A stretch of DNA of 50,324 bases from JBGQBN01 sp041494805 (GTDB lineage: Bacteria; Acidobacteriota; Terriglobia; Terriglobales; Acidobacteriaceae), in the NCBI GenBank assembly GCA_041494805.1, contig JBGQBN010000027.1:1-50324 (forward strand), in the 5' to 3' direction. Shown here in pieces: positions 7,777 through 15,762 of the stretch. The first letter of the stretch is position 1. Each line of letters starts with the position of its first letter. The translations under genes and the position numbers were made by a program. Under the pieces are notes generated by a model. That model searched no databases and had not been told where the DNA came from. It saw only the letters and a program-made list of their open reading frames with translations.

Positions 7777-9807
7777 TCAGTCGATTTCAACAAGCAGCGA
7801 ACCATTGGCGAGCACGAAACCGCGTGCGCCAGGATGCAACAAAGTGGTCGCATCCGCTTCCTGAATGATAGCCGGGCCCCGCACAGTCTCGCCCACTGCG
7901 ATGCCGGCGCGTGGGTGCACGGGCACTTGCATTCTACCTTGCCGGAAGACGACCGTAGCCGAGCCTTCACGAAGTGACTTTTCTCGGCGCGGGGATGACA
8001 GCATAGACGCAGGAGTGCGTCCCACCGCTGTTACGCTGATCGTGATCACCTCAATCACCTCACCGCCCAGACGGTAACCGTAGAACTTGTCGTGCAGGAC
8101 TTCGAACTGCTGGAAGGCGTCGTGCAGGACGGACTCAGTCACAGTCGTCGTTCCGAGTACAACGTCGTGCTGGTAGTTCTGACCCGCATATCGCATGGCG
8201 AGCCGGACGGTGATCTCGGGCTCGGCTTTGAAATGTTCGGCTTCAAGCTCCTTGCGCGCCGCCCCAACTAGCTGCTGTACATGGTCGTTCACTTGATGTG
8301 CCTTGACGGTATTGGAGCGGAGAAAAATCGTTGCCAATTGGTCGCTCCTCAGGTCGGCAATCAGAGCACCGAACGCTGAACACAAGCCGGGATGTGGCGG
8401 AATCAGCACGCGCTTCATGCCCAGACGGCGCGCGATACCCGTCGCGTGAAGCGGGCCGGCTCCGCCGAAGGCGACCAGGCAAAACCTGCGCGGATCGATT
8501 CCGATCTCGACAGTGCGAACACGAATCGCGTTCACCATGTTTTCATTGGCAATGTCGAGGATGGCCAGGGCGGCATCCTCGGGGGACATGCGGAGCTGAG
8601 TCGCGAGGTGACCCACGGCCTGGCGCCCGCGAGCGGCATCAAGAACGATCTCGCCACCCAGAAAGAACTTGGGATCGAGGCGCCCGAGAATCAGGTTCGC
8701 GTCCGTCACCGTCGGCTCGGTTCCGCCTTTGCCGTAACACGCCGGGCCCGGATCGGCAGCGGCACTCTGCGGACCCACCCGCAGGAATCCGCCTCGGTCC
8801 ACCCACGCGATGGAACCTCCCCCGGCCCCGATGGTGCTGACATCGATGGTCGGGAAAGTAAGAGGCAGTCCGAATTCCACTTCGAACTGATCAGCGTAGC
8901 GCTGCTGGCCCGATTCGATGACGGCCAGGTCGCAGCTTGTGCCGCCCATATCGAGCGTGATGAGATCCTGACCCGCAGCCAGTCCAAAATGCCGCCCGGC
9001 GATGACCCCGCCTGCAAGACCTGAGAGTAGCAGCTGCACCGGTTCATTCGCTGCATGCTGCGCCAGCCGTGTGCCGCCGTTCGATTTCATCAGCCCCCAG
9101 CTGCCTCGGAATCCCCAGGTCTGGAGCTGCTTGCCGAGATCGAGAACGAAGCGGCTGAGCAACGGCTTGATATAGGCATCGGCAATGGTGGTAATTCCCC
9201 GCTCATACTCGCGCCACACCGGAGCAACCTCATGGGACAGGGAGACGGAGAGATCGGGGAATCGGCGCTCCAGCCAACTCCGCAACTCGATTTCGTGCGC
9301 AGGATTCAGATATGCGAAGAGAAGGCTGACGGCGATCGCATCAAGACCTTCGGAGGCAACAAGTGCGGAAAGTCTCTGTGCCAGCGGCTCAAGCTCCCGA
9401 GTGTCGAGCGCCTCGACGGTCGCGCCACGATAGTCCAGCCGTTCCGGCACGCCGAGGCAATGGCGGCGGCGAAGGAACGGGTTCGGCTTGAGCCAATGCA
9501 AGTCGTAATGAAACTTGCGGTTGCCACGTTGGATGAAAGGCACGTCTTCAAATCCTTCGGTGGTGAGGAACGCCACTTTCGCGCCGCGTCGCGTGATCAG
9601 CGCATTAGTACCGACGGTCGTTCCCAGGATGAGCCATTCAACTTCGGCGGGGTTCAGAGCAGCCGCATTGAGCGCGTTGAGGACGGCGCGCAGGGGTTCG
9701 GAGGGGGTGGACGACACTTTGGCCGTGTGCCAGGTACCCGTGGCTGTATCCACGGCCACCAGATCCGTAAACGTGCCGCCGGTGTCGATCCCAACACGAA
9801 TGCTCAT
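7777..9807 (-). CDS. hyuA: Hydantoinase/oxoprolinase subunit A (HyuA-like), copy 1
   Basis: This 676-residue protein has the HyuA signature at its N-terminus (RVGIDTGGTFTDLVAVD, the ATP-binding actin-like fold) and further blocks DMGGTSCDLAVI, TIGAGGGSIAWVD, DPGPACYGKGGTEPTVTDANL and FGGAGPLHATGIARRLG. HyuA works with HyuB in ATP-dependent opening of cyclic amides (5-oxoproline, hydantoins) or in related carboxylations. I chose the ATG at 9807, which overlaps the stop of the small zinc protein by ATGA; the longer frame from 9861 would overlap that gene. With HyuB at 10001-11737 it forms one complete pair. Confidence 0.93.
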   Translation of the reverse strand: MSIRVGIDTGGTFTDLVAVDTATGTWHTAKVSSTPSEPLRAVLNALNAAALNPAEVEWLILGTTVGTNALITRRGAKVAFLTTEGFEDVPFIQRGNRKFHYDLHWLKPNPFLRRRHCLGVPERLDYRGATVEALDTRELEPLAQRLSALVASEGLDAIAVSLLFAYLNPAHEIELRSWLERRFPDLSVSLSHEVAPVWREYERGITTIADAYIKPLLSRFVLDLGKQLQTWGFRGSWGLMKSNGGTRLAQHAANEPVQLLLSGLAGGVIAGRHFGLAAGQDLITLDMGGTSCDLAVIESGQQRYADQFEVEFGLPLTFPTIDVSTIGAGGGSIAWVDRGGFLRVGPQSAAADPGPACYGKGGTEPTVTDANLILGRLDPKFFLGGEIVLDAARGRQAVGHLATQLRMSPEDAALAILDIANENMVNAIRVRTVEIGIDPRRFCLVAFGGAGPLHATGIARRLGMKRVLIPPHPGLCSAFGALIADLRSDQLATIFLRSNTVKAHQVNDHVQQLVGAARKELEAEHFKAEPEITVRLAMRYAGQNYQHDVVLGTTTVTESVLHDAFQQFEVLHDKFYGYRLGGEVIEVITISVTAVGRTPASMLSSPRREKSLREGSATVVFRQGRMQVPVHPRAGIAVGETVRGPAIIQEADATTLLHPGARGFVLANGSLLVEID

Positions 9808-10004
9808 GAAGTGGCTGTCCGGTAGCGAGGCAGCCAGTATTCGCGGTAAAGCCGCTCGCAATCAGAGTCGCAGAAGACGAGTTCGCATCCTTCTTCGCTC
9901 ACTACCCATGCTCGACGCGGCAGGATCTTCCCGCACAGCTGACAGTGCACTGCCTGATTCTGCAGATAGTCTCTGGCACGGCCGAGTTCCTTCCACTGTG
10001 TCAT
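9804..10004 (-). CDS. Small zinc-ribbon-like protein between hyuB and hyuA
   Basis: This 66-residue protein has two Cys pairs: CQLCGKILPRRAW and, 19 residues on, FCDSDCERLYREYWLPRY. The C-x2-C...C-x3-C spacing recalls TRASH/YHS-type metal knuckles. Both ends overlap their neighbours through ATGA (hyuB stop/own start at 10001-10004; own stop/hyuA start at 9804-9807), so the three genes are translationally coupled and probably made in matched amounts. Acetone and acetophenone carboxylases, relatives of HyuAB, have an extra small subunit, so a third subunit is a reasonable guess. I do not recognise a named family. Confidence 0.75.
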   Translation of the reverse strand: MTQWKELGRARDYLQNQAVHCQLCGKILPRRAWVVSEEGCELVFCDSDCERLYREYWLPRYRTATS

Positions 10005-11737
10005 GGGATGCCTTCACCTGGGACGGCCGGGGAGGTCTTCAGAGAGCCTGCTCCGTAAACCTCGCGCGCACGCTCTGGCGAAACGTAACGATCTAGTACG
10101 TCGTCTGCCACTTGCCGAGGGTCCCGCCCTGTCGGACTTCCGTAGCCACCGCCGCCGCTGCTCACGATCCTGATGCAGTCGCCTTGGTGCACCAGGATGT
10201 TAGTGAACTTCGAGGGAGAGACTGTGTGAAAAGCATCCGTGAACAAGCGGAATTCCTTTTCGCCAGCAAGGCGAATTGAAATGCTCGTGGTGCCACCAGG
10301 GAGTCCGCCAGAGAGGCCCCAGGGAGGAATCTGCATGCGGTCGAACAACGCACTGACGGTGATTTCGGGGGCCCGCACCTCGAAGATGCGCTCTGTGCCC
10401 AGTCCGCCGCGGTGACGTCCTGCACCGCCGCTGTCGGTAAGCAGGCGAAACGACCGGGTCAATAACGGGTAGCGAGTTTCGAAGACTTCCACCGGAACAT
10501 TGCGACTGATGGCCAGCGGAGCACACTGCGAGTCGTTGCCATCATGCCATGAGGCCGCCCCCCAGCCCACGTTCTCGAAGTGATAGTTGGCGTAAAACTC
10601 ACCCGTGTCGGGATGCACGCCGCCGAAGAGAAAGTTGCAGCCGCTGGCTCCGTCGGCTGCTGCCGCGCGTTCCGGCACAGCCTGCGCGAGCGCGCCCATC
10701 ACGATGCCGATGATCCGGCAGTGCGTTTCCGAGTTGCCGCCGATCTCAGGTGCGGGGTGGGTAACATTGACCATGCTTCCCGGCGGCGCAATGATGTGAA
10801 TCGGCCGATTGCATCCGGCGTTCCGCGGAATCTGCGGGTCGGTGAGATGAAACACCGCGTTGTACGTGGCGGCGGCCGTAACCGCGTAGGTAGCGTTGAT
10901 CGGTCCGCGGGTTTGCCGGTCGGTACCCGTGAAATCGGCAATGATTTCGCCGTTGCGCACGGTGACGGCGACGCGCAGGGCCCGAGGTTCGTTGGTAATG
11001 CCATCATTTTCCATCCAATCTTCGAAGCGATACTCGCCAGCAGGGATGGCGGCGATCTCGCGCCGCATCCACGCCTCGGACCGCGACATGAGTTCTTCGG
11101 TGTCGCGGAGCGTGCTCTCGATGTCGCGCCCGGCCAGCAGCTCCTGCCACTGGGTCTCGGCAATATGCAAGGAGCCCAACATGGCGTGCAGATCGCCCCA
11201 GGTGAGTTTGGGGGTGCGGTGGTTGGTCAGCAGGATCTTCCAGATGTCCATGACGTGCTCGCCGCGGTCCATCAACTTGACGGGCGGCAGGCGCAAGCCT
11301 TCCTGGTAGATGTCGGTGGCGTCGCCGGCCAGCGCGCCGACCGCCTTGCCGCCGATTTCCGCGATGTGCCCGATGGTGGCCGCGAACCCGGACAGCTGAC
11401 CTCCGTGGAAGAGGCCCTTGATCAGCATGTGCTCGGGAAGGTGGCATCCGCCGCGGTAGGGATCGTTATGGATCCAAACGTCGCCGGGCTGGAAGGTTTG
11501 AGCGCCGACCTCTTCGAGGACCCAGTGGACGGTGTGGTGCGCCGCGCCGAGCATAGACGGGTTATATTCCGCCTGCGCGATCATCCGCCCATGCGGGTCA
11601 AACAGGGCGCACACGAAGTCGAACCCTTCGTTGAATACCGGCGAGTATGCGGTTTTCATCATGGCCACACCCATCTGCCGACAGATGCTCGTCAACCGGT
11701 TGTGCAGCAATGTGAGTTCGATAGGATCGGCGGGCAC
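10001..11737 (-). CDS. hyuB: Hydantoinase/oxoprolinase subunit B (HyuB-like), copy 1
   Basis: The product has the HyuB order: DPIELTLLHNRLTSICRQMG at the start, TAYSPVFNEGFDFVCALFD, then HNDPYRGGCHLPEHMLIKGLF and GHIAEIGGKAVGA (metal-binding region), FTGTDRQTRGPINATYAVT and, near the end, RHRGGLGTERIFEV and SSGGGGYGSP. I place the start at the GTG at 11737 (VPADPIEL...), one base after the upstream hyuA stop; the ATG at 11836 lies well inside that gene. This gives 578 residues. HyuB is the catalytic, probably metal-dependent partner of HyuA. Confidence 0.92.
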   Translation of the reverse strand: MPADPIELTLLHNRLTSICRQMGVAMMKTAYSPVFNEGFDFVCALFDPHGRMIAQAEYNPSMLGAAHHTVHWVLEEVGAQTFQPGDVWIHNDPYRGGCHLPEHMLIKGLFHGGQLSGFAATIGHIAEIGGKAVGALAGDATDIYQEGLRLPPVKLMDRGEHVMDIWKILLTNHRTPKLTWGDLHAMLGSLHIAETQWQELLAGRDIESTLRDTEELMSRSEAWMRREIAAIPAGEYRFEDWMENDGITNEPRALRVAVTVRNGEIIADFTGTDRQTRGPINATYAVTAAATYNAVFHLTDPQIPRNAGCNRPIHIIAPPGSMVNVTHPAPEIGGNSETHCRIIGIVMGALAQAVPERAAAADGASGCNFLFGGVHPDTGEFYANYHFENVGWGAASWHDGNDSQCAPLAISRNVPVEVFETRYPLLTRSFRLLTDSGGAGRHRGGLGTERIFEVRAPEITVSALFDRMQIPPWGLSGGLPGGTTSISIRLAGEKEFRLFTDAFHTVSPSKFTNILVHQGDCIRIVSSGGGGYGSPTGRDPRQVADDVLDRYVSPERAREVYGAGSLKTSPAVPGEGIP

Positions 11738-11738
11738 C

Positions 11739-13817
11739 TCAGAGCCTCTTTTCCGGCCGCAGAATGATGTTACCCGTGGCGTCCACGGTTCCACTCCAGC
11801 CGCGCTGGACAAAAGTGGTGGACGTCGGTTCTTCAATTAAGAGGGGACCGCACAGTACGTTGCCGGTCTTCAGGCGCTTACGGTCGTATACCGGCACCGC
11901 GGTCACGCCGATCTGATCATCGACAAACACGTTACGCGACTCTTTCAGCGCCGCGGAAGGATCGGTGTTCCCTGGTTGCGGGCCTTCATATTGAAACGGC
12001 GGCGCGGGCACCAGGGTATCCACGTACAGCGTGACAAACTCGACCGGCTTCGCGTCGCGTGCAAAGCCGTAGCGTGCCTGGTGCGCGGCGTGGAAATCCC
12101 GTTCAATGGCCTGTAATCGGGAGGCGTCGAGATCCCCTGCGGGAAGGGGCACGCGCATCTCCCATTCCTGTAACGTATAGCGCATGGCAGCGGAGCGATG
12201 GAAACGCACGCGATGGTCCTGCGACGGCACGGAACGCAGCATGCCAGCGCCCTCCGCCTCCAGGTCGTTGAGTTTCTGGGTGAGATCCGCTGGATCTACC
12301 TCGTGGAGCGGCTTCAGGTATCCCAACTGGGCATAGTAACCGTGTTCTGCGGCTACCATGCCAAGCGTGGAGAAGACACCCGGCTCGATTGGAACGATGA
12401 CTTCGGGAATGGAACAAGCCTCTGCGACCAGGGTCGCGTGTAGCGGGCCGCCGCCCCCGAATGCCAGCAGGCTGAACTCGCGGGGGTCGTGACCACGATC
12501 GATGGTCTGCAGACGGATCGATTCGGCGATATTCGCGATGGCGATGCGCAGGATGGCATAAGCAACTGGTTCCGCGTTCCATCCCAACTCCTTGCCGATC
12601 TCTTGCATGCTTGCGAGGGCCGCATCCGGAGAAAGTTTCACCCGCCCGCCGCAGAATTGCCCGGTGCTGATCCGGCCCAGCACGAGGTTGGCGTCCGTGA
12701 CGGTGGGGCGGGTACCCCCCGCGCCGTAACAGGCCGGACCGGGCGAGGCCCCGGCGCTTTCCGGGCCCACGCGCAGAGCACCGCCTACATCCAGATACGC
12801 CAGGCTGCCGCCACCCGCACCGATGCAGCGCACGTCGGCGGTGGGAATCTTGACCGGGTAGTAGTCAACTTCGGTTTCGTCGACGACGGGCACCGTGTGG
12901 TCGAGGATGAGAGCGGTGTCCGTGCTGGTGCCGCCGATATCGCAGGAGAGAATACGGCTTCGCTTCAGAATCCGGCTGAGGTAAGCCGCGGCGACCACTC
13001 CAGCCACCGGCCCGCCGCGCAGTGTGAAGATCGGTTTCTCGCGCAGCACCGCAGGCGCTGCGACCCCGCCGTGCGACTGCATGAGCAGCAGGCGTCCGCG
13101 AAATCCGGCTTTATGCAATTCCTGCTCCACGTCCGCCAGGTACTCACTTAAAACCGGCATGAGCGAAGCGTTCACCGCCGTGGTGACCATCCGTTCGTAT
13201 TCGCGCAGGACCGGAGCCACTTCGCTGGAAATGCAGACGTGCAGGTCCGGGCACAGCTTCTCGACGGTCTGCTTGACGAGTTTCTCGTGCTCCGGATTGA
13301 CGCTTGACCAAAGCAGGCACACCGCAAGGGCCTGGATCCCTTCTCTGTGCAACTCGCTGGCCTTGCTCCGGATCTCCTCGATGTCCGGCTTCTTCAGGAC
13401 CAGGCCCGGATAAGTGACACGCTCATCGATTTCCCGCCGCAGGTGGCGTGCCACAAACGGTTCCGGCTTGTTCTGATGCAGATCATAGATGGACGACCAC
13501 GAAGTCTTACCCCAGCGCCGGACCATGCGCTGGATGTCGAATTCGTCGCTGAAACCCTTGGTGCCGAGGAAGCCGGTCTTGGCCTGCTTCTTTTCAATCA
13601 GCGCGTTGGTACAGGTGGTGCTGCCGTGGATGATCTGACTTACCTCGCCGAGATCGACCTGCACGGTGCGCAGTGCGTCCAAAATGCCATGGACGAAACC
13701 ACCAGGCGTGGTGGAGGCTTTCGCGCTGGCCACCGTTCCCGTTCGCGTGTTCAGCACAATTAGGTCGGTGAAGGTCCCGCCGATGTCGATGCCGAGGATG
13801 TATTCGTTTCCTGCCAT
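11739..13817 (-). CDS. hyuA: Hydantoinase/oxoprolinase subunit A (HyuA-like), copy 2
   Basis: These 692 residues begin MAGNEYILGIDIGGTFTDLIVL and include IIHGSTTCTNALIEKK, CDIGGTSTDTALIL, CIGAGGGSLAYLD, SPGPACYGAGGTRPTVTDANLVLGR and FGGGGPLHATLVAEA, all HyuA hallmarks. The gene starts 5 bp after hyuB copy 2, with GAGGAC/GAGG just before the ATG. It differs widely from copy 1, so the two pairs are not a recent duplication and may handle different rings or successive steps. Confidence 0.93.
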   Translation of the reverse strand: MAGNEYILGIDIGGTFTDLIVLNTRTGTVASAKASTTPGGFVHGILDALRTVQVDLGEVSQIIHGSTTCTNALIEKKQAKTGFLGTKGFSDEFDIQRMVRRWGKTSWSSIYDLHQNKPEPFVARHLRREIDERVTYPGLVLKKPDIEEIRSKASELHREGIQALAVCLLWSSVNPEHEKLVKQTVEKLCPDLHVCISSEVAPVLREYERMVTTAVNASLMPVLSEYLADVEQELHKAGFRGRLLLMQSHGGVAAPAVLREKPIFTLRGGPVAGVVAAAYLSRILKRSRILSCDIGGTSTDTALILDHTVPVVDETEVDYYPVKIPTADVRCIGAGGGSLAYLDVGGALRVGPESAGASPGPACYGAGGTRPTVTDANLVLGRISTGQFCGGRVKLSPDAALASMQEIGKELGWNAEPVAYAILRIAIANIAESIRLQTIDRGHDPREFSLLAFGGGGPLHATLVAEACSIPEVIVPIEPGVFSTLGMVAAEHGYYAQLGYLKPLHEVDPADLTQKLNDLEAEGAGMLRSVPSQDHRVRFHRSAAMRYTLQEWEMRVPLPAGDLDASRLQAIERDFHAAHQARYGFARDAKPVEFVTLYVDTLVPAPPFQYEGPQPGNTDPSAALKESRNVFVDDQIGVTAVPVYDRKRLKTGNVLCGPLLIEEPTSTTFVQRGWSGTVDATGNIILRPEKRL

Positions 13818-13822
13818 CCTCG

Positions 13823-15733
13823 TCAGTCCTCGCAGAGGGAGTATCCGAGGCGGTCAATGACGGCCGGTGCAAGCGGACGGGACTGCAGGGCAGCCATCAT
13901 CTGTGCTCGCAGCGCGGCCGTGGCCGGTTCGTCCACTTCGCAGTCATCCGGGCTGAGGACGACGCCGTAGTCTTGCCGGGCGGACCGGGGAGAGACGATG
14001 CGGTCGCGAACGTCTCGGTGAACGAGTCGCGCCTCCCGCTCCAGCGGATTGCCATAGCCCCCACCACTGGTCGCCTCGATGACCACAACGTCGCTGTTCC
14101 GCACGAGCACTCGATCCGCCTTGTTTGTATTGGGCGCAACTCGCTCGGAGGTTCCATCCGCATGATGAATCGTGCAGTGGGCGGTCGCTCCGGGTTTTCC
14201 CCCAAAGATGCCGTAAGGACGGGTGACGGCACGGTCGCCATTGATCGACAGCAGCGCGTCGTGCCCCACGGGAGCCAAGGCAATGTGGTTTCCCTTGCCG
14301 CCACGCCACTTGCCGGCACCCGAGTCGTCGTCGCGCAGCCGGTAGGCGAGCACTCTCCAGGGGTAGCGATACTCAATCGTTTCCACCGGGATGTCCCAGC
14401 CGTTGGCCTCGATGAAGCAGACGTTATGCCAACCATCGCGGTTGAAGCGGCCGCCCCAGCCGCCCTGAGAATTGATCGAATACCAGACGTAGGGCTGCCC
14501 GGTAGCGGGATGGTCGCCGCCGAAGAAGACGTTGGTGGTCGTCCCGCTAGTGGCCGCAATCACCCGCTCGGGGACCACCGGGGTGAGCGATTCCATGATC
14601 GCTTCCATGATGCGGTTGCACACATCGGGAAAACCCACGGCTGGGGCGGGAAATGTCGGGTTCACCAGCGTCCCGGCCGGCGCCCTCACATGAATGGGTC
14701 GATAGAAGCCGTGATTGGGCATGATGGTGGGATCCGTTAAGCCCAACAGGGCGGCGACGATCATGGACGCGGTCGTAGGAAATACGCTGTTGATGGGGCC
14801 GCGTGCCTGGGGGTCGGTGCCCGTAAAGTCCACGAAGACGTCCGTGCCTTTGACGGTGGTGGTCACCCGGATCTTCTTCGCGCCTTCGGTCCTGCCGTCG
14901 CCATCCATCCAGTCTTCGGCGACGTAGGTTCCCTCGGGAATTCTTAGGCTGGCGCGAAACGAGCGCTCGGAGTGATCCATGTAGCTGGCCACCGCGCTCA
15001 GGACCGTGCCTTGCCCATACTTGTCCAGCAGGCGGCGGATGCCGCGCGCTCCTGCAAGGTTCGCGGCGACCTGGGCCGCGATGTCGCCCTCCACTTCCTC
15101 GGGAGTGCGCACGTTGGCGAGCAAGATCTGCAGCACGGAGTCGACCCGCACGCCGCGGTCGACAAATTTCACGGGCGGGATGCGAATGCCTTCCTCGAAG
15201 ATTTCCGAGGATAACGGGAAGCTCCCCGGGCAACTTCCTCCGACATCGCTGTGATGGGCACGGTTGCCGGCGAACATCACCAGGCGACCCTGGTAGAAGA
15301 CGGGCGTGATGAGCGTGATATCGGGGAGGTGTGTCCCGCCCTGGTAGGGATCGTTGAGCAGATAGACATCGCCTTCGGAAAGTTGTTCTAGGCCGATGGC
15401 GGAGATGCACGCCAGGACCGCGTAATGCATCGATCCAACATGGCCGGGACAATTACAGGCTTGGGCCACGAGTTGAGCATCCGCCGTGAAGATGGCGCAG
15501 GAAAAATCTTTCCCGATGTTGATGATCGGCGACAGGGAAGTGTTGCGCAGCGTGATATCCATTTCCTGGCAAATGGAGAACAAGCTGCCCCCAAGCACCG
15601 CCAGGGTGACCGGATCAACCGGCTCAAGGGGAAACTGCAGGCGAGGGATTTCGGCTGGTACCGCCCCGAGACAAAGAAATTCGGTTGCCGCGCTTCGAAA
15701 CCAGTATCCCGCGGATGTGCTGTTCCCGGTCAT
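13823..15733 (-). CDS. hyuB: Hydantoinase/oxoprolinase subunit B (HyuB-like), copy 2
   Basis: This 636-residue product has DPVTLAVLGGSLFSICQEMDITLRN (about residue 40), LLNDPYQGGTHLPDITLITPVF, GNRAHHSDVGGSCPGS (likely metal-binding His/Asp cluster), FTGTDPQARGPINSVFPTT, GKWRGGKGNHIAL and ATSGGGYGNPLEREA. It is first of the hyu genes after the receptor gene, 29 bp downstream of it. The start at 15733 has a weak GGGAA site, and about 35 residues precede the conserved core, so a later start is possible. Confidence 0.91.
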   Translation of the reverse strand: MTGNSTSAGYWFRSAATEFLCLGAVPAEIPRLQFPLEPVDPVTLAVLGGSLFSICQEMDITLRNTSLSPIINIGKDFSCAIFTADAQLVAQACNCPGHVGSMHYAVLACISAIGLEQLSEGDVYLLNDPYQGGTHLPDITLITPVFYQGRLVMFAGNRAHHSDVGGSCPGSFPLSSEIFEEGIRIPPVKFVDRGVRVDSVLQILLANVRTPEEVEGDIAAQVAANLAGARGIRRLLDKYGQGTVLSAVASYMDHSERSFRASLRIPEGTYVAEDWMDGDGRTEGAKKIRVTTTVKGTDVFVDFTGTDPQARGPINSVFPTTASMIVAALLGLTDPTIMPNHGFYRPIHVRAPAGTLVNPTFPAPAVGFPDVCNRIMEAIMESLTPVVPERVIAATSGTTTNVFFGGDHPATGQPYVWYSINSQGGWGGRFNRDGWHNVCFIEANGWDIPVETIEYRYPWRVLAYRLRDDDSGAGKWRGGKGNHIALAPVGHDALLSINGDRAVTRPYGIFGGKPGATAHCTIHHADGTSERVAPNTNKADRVLVRNSDVVVIEATSGGGYGNPLEREARLVHRDVRDRIVSPRSARQDYGVVLSPDDCEVDEPATAALRAQMMAALQSRPLAPAVIDRLGYSLCED

Positions 15734-15762
15734 GCTTCCCGCTTGTGCCCAGGGCCTCTTGG

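Noticed and set aside
10580..11767. Plus-strand frame of 395 codons opposite hyuB
   Set aside because: It mirrors the hyuB gene and shows no domain of its own.
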